In this document: one piece after another, positions 16,659-25,821 of the stretch
Layout: each line of letters opens with the position of its first letter
Numbering within the stretch: position 1 is the first letter of the stretch
From: Micromonospora sp. WMMD1120
GTDB taxonomy: Bacteria > Actinomycetota > Actinomycetes > Mycobacteriales > Micromonosporaceae
Assembly: GCF_029626235.1 (NCBI RefSeq)
Contig: NZ_JARUBO010000005.1
Coordinates: 4,310,501 to 4,374,500 of the forward strand
Reading direction: 5' to 3'
DNA length: 64,000 nt
Notes under the pieces: generated by a model
Database searches by the model: none
The model's input: the letters and a program-made list of their open reading frames with translations, nothing else
What the model was told of the DNA's origin: nothing
Translations under genes and position numbers: made by a program

Positions 16659-17618
16659 ATGAGCGTGGACCGGTCGGGTGTGGTGGTGGTCGGGGCGGGT
16701 ATCGCCGGCGTGGCCTGCGCGGTCGAGTTGACCCGGGCCGGGGTGCCGGTGCGGGTCAGGGAGCGGGGGCACGTGCGCGGCGGCCGGATGGCCAGCAAGC
16801 GATTTCAGGGGCGGCCCGCCGACATCGGGGCGGCGTACTTCACGGTCGACGACCCGGACTTCGCCGAGGTGGTCGAGCGGTGGCGCGCGGCCGGGCTGGT
16901 CCGGGAGTGGACCGACACCTTCCAGGCGTACGGCCCTGGCGGGCGGCACGAGGTGCCGGGTCCGATGCGCTTCGCCGCCCCGCGTGGCCTGCGCTCGCTG
17001 GTGGAGCACCTGGCCGACGGGGTGCCGGTGACCGTCGACCGGCTGGTGCTCGGGGTGGAGCCGGGGCCCGTGGTGGACGGCGAGCGGTGCGCGGCGGTCG
17101 TGCTGGCCATGCCCGGCCCGCAGGCCGCCCTGCTGCTCGACCCGGCGCTGACCGAGGCCACCCGGGTCGTGCAGGCGCAGCGCTGGTCGCCGACGCTGGC
17201 CGCGGTGCTGCGCTTCCCGACCCGACGGTGGCCGGGCTTCCGGGGCGCGTTCGTCAACGACCACCCGATTCTCAGCCTCGTCTGCGACGACGGCGACCGG
17301 CGCGGGGACGGCGCGCCGGTGCTTGTCGCGCACACCGTGCCGGACTTCGCCGCCGGCCACCTGGCCCAGCCCACCGGGGCCGGGCCGGCCATCGAGCAGG
17401 CCGTCCGGGACCTGCTGGGGCTGCCCGAGCCGGCGGTCGACACGCACGTGCACCGCTGGACGTACGCGAAGCCGACCGGTGACGTCCCCGCCGTCACCCA
17501 CCACCTCGACGCCGACGGGATCGGCCTGGCCGGCGACGCGTTCGGCGAGCCGAAGGTGCAGAGCGCCTGGCGTTCCGGGACGGATCTCGGCCGTGCGTTG
17601 GTCGCCCGCCTGGGCTGA
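16659..17618 (+). CDS. FAD-dependent oxidoreductase (renalase/amine-oxidase-like)
   Basis: 319 residues. The N-terminal Rossmann motif VVVVGAGIAGVACAVELTRAG binds FAD, followed by RGGRMASKR and the C-terminal GDAFGEPKVQSAWRSGTDLGRAL, which contacts the flavin. The layout matches short renalase-like NAD(P)-binding FAD proteins. The substrate is unknown. ATG at 16659 is chosen since the frame upstream (from 16584) is not protein-like. It is divergent from the DUF3072 gene. Confidence 0.88.
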   Translation: MSVDRSGVVVVGAGIAGVACAVELTRAGVPVRVRERGHVRGGRMASKRFQGRPADIGAAYFTVDDPDFAEVVERWRAAGLVREWTDTFQAYGPGGRHEVPGPMRFAAPRGLRSLVEHLADGVPVTVDRLVLGVEPGPVVDGERCAAVVLAMPGPQAALLLDPALTEATRVVQAQRWSPTLAAVLRFPTRRWPGFRGAFVNDHPILSLVCDDGDRRGDGAPVLVAHTVPDFAAGHLAQPTGAGPAIEQAVRDLLGLPEPAVDTHVHRWTYAKPTGDVPAVTHHLDADGIGLAGDAFGEPKVQSAWRSGTDLGRALVARLG

Positions 17619-17628
17619 GCCCTCGCGC

Positions 17629-18924
17629 TCAGGCGTGTCCGGCCGCTGCGACCGGGCGGGCGTCGTCGTCCCGCTCGGACGGGTCGGCGGTCCGCTCGCC
17701 CTCGGCGTCGAGCAGTTGCATGACCGGTGTCGCGGCGATGCCGTGCACGACCACGGAGACGAGCACCACCAGACCGACGGTCGCCCAGATCAGCTCGGCC
17801 TGCGGGAAGTCCGCCTTCGTGGTGGCGTACGCGAGGTAGTAGAACGAGCCGACGCCGCGGATGCCGAACGACGAGATGACCCAGTGTTCGGCCGGTCGAC
17901 CCCGCGCGCCACGCAGTGACAACCAGCCGGTCAGCGGTCGGATCAGGAACACCAGCGCCAACCCGACGGCGGCGGCCGGCCAGGTGAGCGGCGCCAGCAG
18001 GCCACCCACTATCGCGCCGCCGAGCAGCAGCAACAGCACCAGGGTGAGCAGCCGTTCGACCTGTTCGGCGAAGTCGTGCAGCACCGAGTGGAACTCGTGG
18101 GTCCGCTCGGCGGCGCGGATGGCCCGCGCGGCCACGAACACCGCCAGGAAGCCGTACCCGCCGATCACCTCCACCAGCCCGTACGCGAGGAACGTGGCGG
18201 CCAGCGCCAGGAAGCCCTCGGCGTGCCGGGCCAGCCGCAGCTCGCTGGGCGCGCGGAAGAACAGTTTGCCGAGCAGCCAGCCGATGAGCAGGCCACCGCC
18301 GACGCCGACGCCGACCTTCCAGAGCACGTCGACGGCGAACCACTCGGCCAACCAGTCGCCGGGGGCGAGGCTGGTCGAGGCGATGGCGATGGCGGCGTAG
18401 ACGAACGGGAACGCCAGCCCGTCGTTGAGGCCGGCCTCGGAGGTCAACGCGAAGCGGACCTCGTCCTCGGAGTCCTCCACGTCGGTCGGCTCGCCGACCT
18501 GCACGTCGGCGGCGAGCACCGGGTCGGTCGGGGCGAGCGCGGCGGCCAACAGCAGCGCGGCGGCCGGCACCAGCCCCGCCCACCACCAGCCGAGCACTGC
18601 CACCGCCGCGATGCACAGGGGCATCGCGATCGCCAGCAGTCGCCAGGTGGACGACCACCGCCGCCAACTCAACGGCCGGTCGATCTTGAGTCCGGCGCCC
18701 ATCAACGCGACGATCACACCGATCTCGGTGAGGTGGGTGGCCAGCTCCGGGTGGGCCAGCGGGTCCGGTGTCGGCAGGCCGACCGGCAGCAGGAACACCA
18801 GCATGCCGAGGGCGAGGAAGGCGATCGGCATGGACAGCGGGCGCTGCTCCAGCACCCGAGGGAGGATGCCCGCCAACAGGGCGCCCACGCCCACCAGCGC
18901 GAACGCGACATCTACCGGCTCCAC
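17629..18924 (-). CDS. Monovalent cation:proton antiporter (CPA family)
   Basis: Integral membrane protein of 431 residues with about 12 transmembrane helices, an Na+/H+ or K+/H+ exchanger-type domain. Ion-binding region: AAALAPTDPVLAADVQVG and SEAGLNDGLAFPFVY, whose Asp residues match the NhaP/CPA1 pattern. The C-terminus is a short acidic cytosolic tail without a TrkA domain. The GTG at 18924 has AAAGGTGG upstream and starts right before the first helix. It is convergent with the FAD oxidoreductase gene. Confidence 0.9.
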   Translation of the reverse strand: MEPVDVAFALVGVGALLAGILPRVLEQRPLSMPIAFLALGMLVFLLPVGLPTPDPLAHPELATHLTEIGVIVALMGAGLKIDRPLSWRRWSSTWRLLAIAMPLCIAAVAVLGWWWAGLVPAAALLLAAALAPTDPVLAADVQVGEPTDVEDSEDEVRFALTSEAGLNDGLAFPFVYAAIAIASTSLAPGDWLAEWFAVDVLWKVGVGVGGGLLIGWLLGKLFFRAPSELRLARHAEGFLALAATFLAYGLVEVIGGYGFLAVFVAARAIRAAERTHEFHSVLHDFAEQVERLLTLVLLLLLGGAIVGGLLAPLTWPAAAVGLALVFLIRPLTGWLSLRGARGRPAEHWVISSFGIRGVGSFYYLAYATTKADFPQAELIWATVGLVVLVSVVVHGIAATPVMQLLDAEGERTADPSERDDDARPVAAAGHA

Positions 18925-19031
18925 GGCACCACCTTTCCGCCGCACCCGCGACGCGCGGGGCAGGTGGTGACAGACCATGCCCCGCGGGGCTCCCCGCTAT
19001 GCGCGCACGGGCCGGTGAAAAGGAGTGGGTC

Positions 19032-19709
19032 TCAGCGGGGCCGGACGAGTGGCGAGGTCGTCAACTCGTCGAGCAGCGCGCCTGGGTCGTCGTACACCGC
19101 CACCGCGCCGGCGCCGGCCAGCTCGCCGCGGCTGGTCCCCCCGCAGGTCAGTCCCACGCAGGGGATCTGCAACGCGCCGGCCGCGGCGACATCCCACACG
19201 GAGTCGCCGACGAACACCACCCGCTCGGCGGCCAACCCGGACTGCTCCAGCGCGGCGACGAGGATGTCCGGCGCCGGTTTGCTCTGCTGGGCGTCGCTGG
19301 AGGAGGTGACCGTGTCGATCACGTCGTCGGCGGCCAGCGCCCGGCGCAGCGACTCCACCTCGGGACCCGAGGCGGAGGTGGCGAGGACGACCCGCAGCCC
19401 TCGCTCGGCGCAGGCGCGCAGCAGGTCGGCGGCCCGGGGCAGCGGTGTGAGCCGTTGCCAGTACTCGGCGTAGAGGGTGTCGTGGGCGTCGCGTAACCGC
19501 GTGTCGCCGTCCCGGTCCCGCTCCGGGCCGAGGAGGTGGTCGAGGAGTTTGTCCGACCCCATACCGATCGAACGGTGCACACTCGCCATCGGCACCTGCT
19601 GGTCGGTCTGCCGTAACGCCTCCCACCAGGTCACCGTGTGCAGGTAGGTGGTGTCGACAAGGGTGCCGTCGACGTCGAAGAGCACCCCGGCGGGCCGATC
19701 GGTACGCAT
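19032..19709 (-). CDS. HAD-superfamily hydrolase (phosphoglycolate phosphatase/beta-PGM-like)
   Basis: 225 residues. HAD motif I FDVDGTLVDT at the N-terminus, an alpha-helical cap, motif II LATSA, motif III Lys in SKPAPDI, and motif IV VGDSVWD. Motifs point to a small-molecule phosphatase or phosphomutase; the substrate is not determined. ATG at 19709 follows AGGAGG at good spacing. It lies 30 bp upstream of the SpoIIE-like gene's 3' end on the same strand and may be read through from it. Confidence 0.9.
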   Translation of the reverse strand: MRTDRPAGVLFDVDGTLVDTTYLHTVTWWEALRQTDQQVPMASVHRSIGMGSDKLLDHLLGPERDRDGDTRLRDAHDTLYAEYWQRLTPLPRAADLLRACAERGLRVVLATSASGPEVESLRRALAADDVIDTVTSSSDAQQSKPAPDILVAALEQSGLAAERVVFVGDSVWDVAAAGALQIPCVGLTCGGTSRGELAGAGAVAVYDDPGALLDELTTSPLVRPR

Positions 19710-19739
19710 GGGTGTCCTCCTGCCCGTCCGATGGTCTTA

Positions 19740-21866
19740 CTAACGCGGCGTCAGGATCTCGAACCAGACCGTGGAGCCGCGGACCGACGGGTCGGTGCCC
19801 CAGGCGTCGCTCAGCTCCTCGATCAGCCCGAGACCCCGCCCACGACTGCTCAACGTGTCGGTGCGGGCGCGGGTCACGGTGCCCCGGGTGCCGGAGTCGG
19901 CGACCGAGACCAGCAGCCGTTCGGGGCTGAGGTCGATCTCCACCCGGGCGGCGGTGCCGGCGTGCAGCAACGCGTTGGTGGTCAGCTCGCTGGTGCAGAG
20001 CACCGCCGCTCCGATCACCGACTCGGGAACCTGCCACTCGGTGAGCTGCCCGGTGAGCCAGTGCCGGACCCGGCTCGGCGCGGTCGGCTCGGCCGGCACC
20101 TCCATGCTCGCCGACCGACTCGGCATGAGCGCGTGCTCGACCGCCAGCACCGCCACGTCGTCCTCGGTGCCGCCCGGGATCGCCGCGGTGGCCACCGCAC
20201 AGAGCGCGCGCGGGTCACCGCTGCCGGCCTTCGCGACCGCCTCGCCGAGGGTGGCCAGGCCGGCGCTGAGACTCTGCCGGCGACGTTCCACCACCCCGTC
20301 GCTGAACAGCAGCAGGGTGTCGCCCGGCCGGAACGCGACGGTCGCGGTGCCCGGCCGTCCGCCCAGGCCGAGTGGAGGGCCGGCCGGGACGTCGACGTAC
20401 TCGGCGTGGAACCGACCCTCCGGGCCGCCGCGGCGGATCAGCGGCGCGGGGTGACCGGCGCTGGCCACTGTCAGCTCCCGCCGGTCGGCGTCGATCACCC
20501 CGAACGCCACGGTGACGAAGAGTTCGTGCGTGCCGGCCTCCGCGCCGAGGCTGGTCACCAGCCGGTCCAGGCCGGCGAGCACCGCGTCGGGCGCGGGGTC
20601 GGCCAGGGCCAGCGCGCGCAACGCGGCCCGGACCTGCCCCATCCGCGCGGCGGCCTGCACGTCGTGGCCGGCGACGTCACCCAGCACCACACCGAGCGCC
20701 CCGTCGGGTAGCAGGAACGCGTCGTAGAAGTCGCCGCCGGCCGCGTTGCCGTCCACACCCGGGTCGTAGCGGGCCGCGAGCCGTAGCCGGGGCAGGTCGG
20801 GCAGGTGCTCCGGCAGCATGCTGCGTTGCAGCAGTTGGGCGGTGCCGTGCTGGGTCTCGAACCGGCGGGCCCGCTCCGCGGCCTGGCCGATCAGCTCGGC
20901 CGACGCGGCCAGCAGCGCCCGTTCGGCGGGCGACCAGGTATGCGGGGCCTGGTAGCCGACCGCCAACCCGCCCCGGACCACCGAGGTGCCCAGAGGTAGG
21001 GCGGCCATGGCCCGGACCTTCTGGTCGTGGCGGTCCACGGCGGTGTCCCGCAGCGGTTGCCCGTCGCGGACGAACGAGGGAGCGCTGGAGCGGGCCGCCT
21101 GCACCACCGGGGCCGACCAGTCCGGCGCGGCCCGCCGCCAGAGCGGGGGAAGCCGTTCGTCGGCCTCGTCCAGCAACTCGCCACGGACGCGGCGCACCAT
21201 GCGCCAGCCGCCGCCGCCCTCGTCGACGGCGAACGAGGCCTGGTCGGGGTCGAACGTGGTGATCGCGTACCGCAGCGCCACCCGGGCCACGTCGTCGAGA
21301 GTGAGCGTGCCGGCGAGCGCCGCGGCCACCTGGCTGAGGCTCTGCAACTGCTCGGTGACGTGGGTGGTCTCGGCCGCCACCGTCAACACGCCCACGATCC
21401 GTCCGGTGCTGTCGCGTACCGGCGAGTGGCCCCGGGTGAAGACCGCCTGCCGGGCCGTCGCGGAGTGCCCCCGCACCAGCGGCAGCGTGGACTCCTTCTC
21501 CAGGAACGGCACTCCCTGCCGGTAGCAGCGCTCGACCACGGCGCCGACCCCCGGCAGCGCCCAGATCTCCGCGAACACCTCGGCGGCCGGACGGCCGAGG
21601 GCCCAGGGATGGCTGGCGCCCAGCAACTCCGCGTAACCGTCGTTGTAGAGCAGGACGAGGTCGTCGCCGTAGGCCAGGACCATCGGCATGGGCGAGGCGA
21701 GGATCAGCTCGATCACGGCCCGGACCGCCACGTCCCAGGACTCGGGTGGGCCCAGGGGGGTGCTCGCCCAGTCGTGCGCGAGCACGGCAGCGGTCGCGCC
21801 GGACCGGTCGGGTGCGCCCGGGCCCGGAGTTGCTGGCGTGGGGACTCGCCCGACCGTTCCTGGCAT
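19740..21866 (-). CDS. PAS-GAF-PP2C-HATPase regulatory protein (SpoIIE/RsbU-like with RsbW-like domain)
   Basis: 708-residue signalling protein. PAS-type sensor (about 55-165), GAF domain (about 190-340), SpoIIE/RsbU-type PP2C phosphatase (about 365-570; DGNAAGGDFYDAF, LGDVAGHD, LFSDGVVERR) and a C-terminal RsbW-like HATPase (about 590-705; TSELTTNALLHAG, GRGLGLIEEL). Such proteins act on anti-sigma-factor antagonists and can switch SigB/SigF-type factors on or off. A sigma factor of that class is encoded at 4908-5732, but a functional link is inference. No partner gene is adjacent. Confidence 0.92.
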   Translation of the reverse strand: MPGTVGRVPTPATPGPGAPDRSGATAAVLAHDWASTPLGPPESWDVAVRAVIELILASPMPMVLAYGDDLVLLYNDGYAELLGASHPWALGRPAAEVFAEIWALPGVGAVVERCYRQGVPFLEKESTLPLVRGHSATARQAVFTRGHSPVRDSTGRIVGVLTVAAETTHVTEQLQSLSQVAAALAGTLTLDDVARVALRYAITTFDPDQASFAVDEGGGGWRMVRRVRGELLDEADERLPPLWRRAAPDWSAPVVQAARSSAPSFVRDGQPLRDTAVDRHDQKVRAMAALPLGTSVVRGGLAVGYQAPHTWSPAERALLAASAELIGQAAERARRFETQHGTAQLLQRSMLPEHLPDLPRLRLAARYDPGVDGNAAGGDFYDAFLLPDGALGVVLGDVAGHDVQAAARMGQVRAALRALALADPAPDAVLAGLDRLVTSLGAEAGTHELFVTVAFGVIDADRRELTVASAGHPAPLIRRGGPEGRFHAEYVDVPAGPPLGLGGRPGTATVAFRPGDTLLLFSDGVVERRRQSLSAGLATLGEAVAKAGSGDPRALCAVATAAIPGGTEDDVAVLAVEHALMPSRSASMEVPAEPTAPSRVRHWLTGQLTEWQVPESVIGAAVLCTSELTTNALLHAGTAARVEIDLSPERLLVSVADSGTRGTVTRARTDTLSSRGRGLGLIEELSDAWGTDPSVRGSTVWFEILTPR

Positions 21867-22005
21867 GTCCGCAGCCTAGTCGGCCGGTCGAAAGAGGTAT
21901 CCGACCGCGGCGGGTGGGCCGTCGCCCCGGTCGTCGACCCGACCGTCCGGGCAGTTCACGGCCCCTGTTCGGGGTTCTGTCGGAAAAAACGCCGCATGCT
22001 GCGCG

Positions 22006-22030
22006 GACTGCCGGACCGGTTGCCGGGTAT
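22006..22030 (+). promoter_or_regulatory. Possible SigB-type promoter of the TM-helix protein
   Basis: GACT (22006-22009), 15-bp spacer, GGGTAT (22025-22030), 38 bp before the start codon. The -10 is good; the -35 fits only the looser GNNT consensus. Confidence 0.4.
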
Positions 22031-22067
22031 GCGCCCGGCGCAGTTCCATGCGACAGGAGGGGACATC

Positions 22068-22877
22068 ATGCTGAAGACCCTCGCGGTCCGGCAGGCCGAC
22101 ATCGGCGATGCCATCGCCGACACCTGGAGGTCGGTGCTGCTCTTCATCCCGAAGGCAGTGGCCTTCATCGTCATCCTCGTGGTCGGCTGGCTCATCGCCA
22201 GAGCCGTCCTCAAGATCGTGGATACGGTGCTGGAGCGGGTGCGCTTCGACCAGGCGGTCGAACGGGGTGGCATCAAACGGGCCCTGGAGAGAACGAAGTA
22301 CGACGCCAGCGACATCCTGGCCAGACTGGCGTACTACGCCGTACTGCTGTTCACGTTGCAGTTCGCCTTCGGAGTCTGGGGACCCAACGCGATCAGTGAC
22401 CTGATCAGCGGCGTGGTGGCCTGGCTGCCGCGAGCGTTCATCGCGATCGTCATCGTGGTGGTCGCGGCCGCGATCGCCAACGCCGTCCGGGATCTGGTCA
22501 CCGGGGCGCTGGGGGGACTCTCGTACGGCAAGGTCCTCGCCGACCTGACGGCGATCTTCATCATCGCCCTCGGCGTGATCGCCGCGCTGAACCAGGTGGG
22601 TATCGCCACCACGGTGACCACGCCGGTCCTGATCGCGGTGCTCGCCACGGTGGCCGGCATCCTGATCGTCGGTGTCGGTGGTGGCCTGGTGAAGCCGATG
22701 CAGAGGCGCTGGGATGGCTGGCTGGACCGGGCTGCGAGGGAAGCCCGGGCGGTGCAGCAGCAGCGTCAGGCCCAGTCGGCCGGACGCAGCGACGTGGAGC
22801 GGCAGATGGCCGACCGCGGGGGCGACCGTACGCAGGCCATGCCACGGGTGGACGAGGCCCAGCAGTACCGCTCGTAA
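22068..22877 (+). CDS. Mechanosensitive-channel-like conserved TM helix protein
   Basis: 269-residue membrane protein with four or five hydrophobic helices in the pattern of the conserved TM-helix repeat family related to MscS channels (LFIPKAVAFIVILVVGWLIA, WLPRAFIAIVIVVVAAAIAN, then two more), without the MscS beta domain. The C-terminal 50 residues are charged, Gln/Arg-rich and cytosolic. ATG at 22068 follows AGGAGGGGACATC. It may form a pore or scaffold in envelope stress; this is inference. Confidence 0.82.
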   Translation: MLKTLAVRQADIGDAIADTWRSVLLFIPKAVAFIVILVVGWLIARAVLKIVDTVLERVRFDQAVERGGIKRALERTKYDASDILARLAYYAVLLFTLQFAFGVWGPNAISDLISGVVAWLPRAFIAIVIVVVAAAIANAVRDLVTGALGGLSYGKVLADLTAIFIIALGVIAALNQVGIATTVTTPVLIAVLATVAGILIVGVGGGLVKPMQRRWDGWLDRAAREARAVQQQRQAQSAGRSDVERQMADRGGDRTQAMPRVDEAQQYRS

Positions 22878-22900
22878 CGGGACGTACCGTACGGCAGGTG

Positions 22901-22935
22901 GGAGGGTGTTCCGCGGACGACGCGGGACGCCCTCC
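22901..22935. terminator. Bidirectional hairpin terminator
   Basis: GGAGGGTGTTCCGCG (22901-22915) pairs with CGCGGGACGCCCTCC (22921-22935) over 15 bp with two G-U pairs and a 5-base loop, between convergent genes. Confidence 0.75.
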
Positions 22936-22942
22936 TCGCGCG

Positions 22943-23296
22943 TCAGTCCCGGTCGAGGGCGCGGGCCAGCGCGCAGACCGCGAGCAACCGGGCGAGCGGC
23001 CACTCCGGGTTGCTCCAGTCCACCGGCCCGACCGGCGGCGACCACCCGTGCTCCAGGGCCGCGGAGCGGACCCCCTCGGCGTAGCCGGCCAGCGCCGCGC
23101 TGGTCAGCGGCCGGCGGTCCCCGTCGAGGCTGTCCCGTACGGCGGCGGCGTGCTGGTCGACGAGGGCCAGCAACCCCGGACGCGCGGCGGCGGCGGCCAG
23201 CCCGACCGTGCCGACGGAGACGGTGAGGGCGGCCAGGGTGGACCGCGCCGAGTCGACGGCGGTACCGGAGGCGACCCGGTGGAACGGCACACGCAT
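22943..23296 (-). CDS. Small conserved actinobacterial protein (DUF6401-like)
   Basis: 117 residues, mostly helical, Ala-rich. It reads MRVPFHR, then a Ser/Thr-rich helix, DQHAAAVRDSLDGD, and a C-terminal WSNPEWPLARLLAVCALARAL. It resembles short Micromonosporaceae proteins grouped as DUF6401; I am not certain. Function unknown. ATG at 23296 is the start that leaves a normal-looking N-terminus; the longer frame to 23767 covers a divergent gene. Confidence 0.6.
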   Translation of the reverse strand: MRVPFHRVASGTAVDSARSTLAALTVSVGTVGLAAAAARPGLLALVDQHAAAVRDSLDGDRRPLTSAALAGYAEGVRSAALEHGWSPPVGPVDWSNPEWPLARLLAVCALARALDRD

Positions 23297-23449
23297 GGTG
23301 ACCGAGGCTAACCGACAGGTGACGGCGTCGACCTCGGCCGCTCGGCGGATGTCGGCTGCGCCACCGGGGTGAACGTCGCTGACCCCGAGGGTTGATCCGG
23401 CGCAGACGGGGCAGCAGGTGATCCGGCGCCGAAAGCGGCACCGCGGAGG

Positions 23450-23502
23450 CCGCCGGAGGCGGCACCGGCATGGAGGGCCGCCGGAGGCGGCACGCGGCAC
23501 GG
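23450..23502. repeat. Short direct repeat upstream of the 149-aa protein gene
   Basis: GGCCGCCGGAGGCGGCAC occurs twice in tandem-like arrangement within about 50 bp, each copy being itself a small hairpin (GCCGCC/GGCGGC). It sits in the leader of the gene starting at 23511. Confidence 0.5.
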
Positions 23503-23510
23503 AGGTACGG

Positions 23511-23960
23511 ATGGGACAGCAGGCGGATGGGCCGGACGAGCGGCACCGGCGACCGGACGGGGTCAGCGACGCGACGGTGGCCGCGCTCGGCAAGCTCAGC
23601 GAGGCGCTTGAGTGTGTGGAGCGGGCCCGGGGGCACCTGTACTCCCTGCACCAGTTGATCGGGCACGCCGACCTGATGCTCGACGACGCGGTGCGACAGT
23701 TCCGCGACGCCGGGCACGCGCCGATCGCCGAACGGATCGACACGGAGCTGGTGGGCCGCAACGTCATCGCAGGACGGTGGACGTTCCAGATCGTCGAGGA
23801 CTTCGACGACGGCTACCACGCGCTCTTCCGCGAGCTGGACCAGTGGGCCCGCGACGAGTTGGTGGGTGGACGGCGGCACCTGTACGAGGCGGAGATGAAG
23901 GAGCGCCGCCGTACCCGGGGACGGCCGGGGCACGAGGCCCGGCCGGAGGAGACGAGTTAG
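23511..23960 (+). CDS. Conserved hypothetical helical protein (149 aa)
   Basis: I do not recognise a named family. The soluble 149-residue protein has a disordered charged N-terminus (to about 22), a helical core (ALGKLSEALECVERARGHLY, then LIGHADLMLDDAVRQFRDAG and VGRNVIAGRWTFQIVEDFDDGYH), and an Arg/Glu-rich tail. ATG at 23511 has GGAGG five bases upstream. It overlaps the convergent small membrane-protein gene by 4 bp at its stop codon. Confidence 0.75.
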   Translation: MGQQADGPDERHRRPDGVSDATVAALGKLSEALECVERARGHLYSLHQLIGHADLMLDDAVRQFRDAGHAPIAERIDTELVGRNVIAGRWTFQIVEDFDDGYHALFRELDQWARDELVGGRRHLYEAEMKERRRTRGRPGHEARPEETS

Positions 23961-24163
23961 TCGGTCGCGTCGGCCGGACGACGCCGCGCCGCGTCGTCGG
24001 CGATGATCACGGTGGCCACCATCAGCGCGACGCAGAGGCTGAACAGCCAGGAGTCGTCGCTGACCAGCCAGGCGGACACGGGTGCCTGCAACGCCGCGAG
24101 CAGGAAACCGAGCCAGGCGAGCCGGCGCTGACGCGTCGAGAGGATTCCGGAGCCTTGATGCAT
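23957..24163 (-). CDS. Small two-helix membrane protein (68 aa)
   Basis: Short protein with a basic N-terminus and two predicted transmembrane helices (LAWLGFLLAALQAPVSAWLV and WLFSLCVALMVATVIIA) ending in a charged tail. Function unknown. The stop overlaps the stop of the convergent 149-aa gene. Confidence 0.65.
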   Translation of the reverse strand: MHQGSGILSTRQRRLAWLGFLLAALQAPVSAWLVSDDSWLFSLCVALMVATVIIADDAARRRPADATD

Positions 24164-24321
24164 CCCGAAATTCTTACGCGAACACGCCGCTTTGCCGTCC
24201 TCCGATCGGCCGATTCTGGATGAGCTGTCCGTTTTCTCGACCGTACGGACACGACTTCTTTGCGCGGCGCGCGATCGGGTGCCGACGACGTTAGGGTGCG
24301 CCTGCGGCAGGATGGTGAGTC

Positions 24322-25602
24322 GTGTCGACCCCGCCCGCGCGCCCCCGCGCCTCGCTGCTCCTGCTGGCCTACCTCGCCTTCGTCAGCCTCGGCCTCCCGG
24401 ACGGGCTGCTCGGCGTCGGCTGGCCCTCGATCCGCGACGACTTCGGCGTACCGACCGAGGCGGTCGGGTGGGTGATCACCACCGGCACCATCGGTTACCT
24501 CACCTCCAGCGTGCTGGCCGGCTTCACGTTGGCCCGGATCGGCGTGGGCGCCCTGCTCGCCGGCAGCACCGTGCTGGCCAGCCTGGCGCTGACCGGCTAC
24601 TCGCTGAGCCCGGCGCTGGTCGTGCTGGTGGCCTGTGCGCTCCTGCTCGGGCTCGGCTCCGGCGCGATCGACTCCGGGTTGAACGCGTACGCCGCCGGGG
24701 CCTTCGGGCCGCGGCACATGAACTGGATGCACGCCTTCTTCGGGCTGGGCGTGGCGATCGGCCCGCTGATCATGACGGCCGTGCTGAGCGCCGGGCTGGC
24801 CTGGCGCTGGGGGTACGGCATCGTGGCCGCCGCCCAGCTCATTCTCGCCACCGCGTTCGCGCTCACCGTCCGGGCCTGGCAGCGCGGGGCGCTGAGCAGC
24901 GCCGACGCGGACACCGCGGGCGCGGGGGCGTCGAGCGTCCGGGTGCCGGTCCGGGACACGTTGCGGCTGCCGGCGGTCTGGTCCGGAACGCTCGCCTTCG
25001 CGCTGTACGTGGCGATCGAGGTCTCCGCCGGGCTGTGGGCGTTCCTGCTGTTGACCGAGGGGCGTGGGCTAAGCGCGGCGGTGGCCGGCGGCTGCGTCTC
25101 GGCGTACTGGGGAAGTCTCTTCGTCGGCCGGGTCGTGCAGGGCGTGGTGGCCGAGCGGTTGGGGGCGGGGCTGGTGCTGCGGCTCAGCCTCGTCGGGATG
25201 GTCGTCGGCGCGGCGCTGATCGCGGTCCCCGGACCGGCGGCGCTGGCGGTGCTCGGCCTGGTCGTGGTCGGCTTCGCCGCCGCGCCGGTGTTTCCGCTGC
25301 TCACCCTCACCACCGCCGAACGGGTGGGCGCGGCGCACGCGGATCGCGCCATCGGGTTGCAGATCGGCGCGGCGGGCATCGGCGCCGCGCTCGTGCCGGC
25401 CGGACTGGGCGTGCTGATCGGCAACACCTCGGTGCAGGTGTTGGGCTCGGCACTGCTGGCGCTCGCCCTGGGGTTGCTCCTGCTGCACGAGTGGGGGGCG
25501 CGCCGCCCGGCCGCGGGCTCGCCCGTTTCGGTGCTGCCCGCCCAGCCGGCCGCGCCGGATCAGACGTCCGGCCCGGTCCGGCCGGTGGTGGACGGGCGGT
25601 AG
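24322..25602 (+). CDS. Major facilitator superfamily transporter (FucP/YbjJ-like)
   Basis: 426 residues, 12 predicted transmembrane helices, with the N-terminal GLPDGLLGVGWPSIRDDFGV block seen in sugar/unknown-substrate MFS proteins of the FucP-like branch and the helix-5 region LGLGSGAIDSGLNAYAA. The loop between helices 6 and 7 is short and the C-terminus is Pro/Ala-rich. The substrate is not determined. GTG at 24322 follows AGGATGGTGAG. The last 43 bp overlap the convergent 83-aa gene. Confidence 0.87.
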   Translation: MSTPPARPRASLLLLAYLAFVSLGLPDGLLGVGWPSIRDDFGVPTEAVGWVITTGTIGYLTSSVLAGFTLARIGVGALLAGSTVLASLALTGYSLSPALVVLVACALLLGLGSGAIDSGLNAYAAGAFGPRHMNWMHAFFGLGVAIGPLIMTAVLSAGLAWRWGYGIVAAAQLILATAFALTVRAWQRGALSSADADTAGAGASSVRVPVRDTLRLPAVWSGTLAFALYVAIEVSAGLWAFLLLTEGRGLSAAVAGGCVSAYWGSLFVGRVVQGVVAERLGAGLVLRLSLVGMVVGAALIAVPGPAALAVLGLVVVGFAAAPVFPLLTLTTAERVGAAHADRAIGLQIGAAGIGAALVPAGLGVLIGNTSVQVLGSALLALALGLLLLHEWGARRPAAGSPVSVLPAQPAAPDQTSGPVRPVVDGR

Positions 25603-25811
25603 GCGCGCTGCGGGTCGGTGGCCTCCCGGGTGTTGCCCGGCCCGTCGCGGTCGGCCGCCGCCGGACCGTGTCCGAAGGCCGCCTCTTCGCCGGCATCGTT
25701 GGCGGTCACGTCGTCGGCCTGCCCGTCGAGGGTGGAGCCCGACACGGCGCGCTCCAACTCCTCCAGCGGCAGCCGTTCCTCGTCCCGCCACACCCTGTTG
25801 TCATCTGTCAT
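25560..25811 (-). CDS. Small acidic disordered protein (83 aa), stress-promoter driven
   Basis: 83 residues, rich in Asp/Glu/Gly/Ala, starting MTDDNRVWRDEERLPLEELERAVSG and predicted disordered after that. No family is recognised. A near-perfect SigB-type promoter lies 11 bp upstream of the ATG, so the mRNA leader would be very short. It overlaps the 3' end of the MFS gene by 43 bp. Confidence 0.65.
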   Translation of the reverse strand: MTDDNRVWRDEERLPLEELERAVSGSTLDGQADDVTANDAGEEAAFGHGPAAADRDGPGNTREATDPQRAYRPSTTGRTGPDV

Positions 25812-25821
25812 GTCCACAGCC

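Noticed and set aside
15622..16662. Frames through the GGGGCC/GGCCC tract that would encode Pro-Ala-Arg-Gly repeat proteins
   Set aside because: They arise only from the low-complexity repeat, have no ribosome-binding site or unique domain, and occur on both strands at once.
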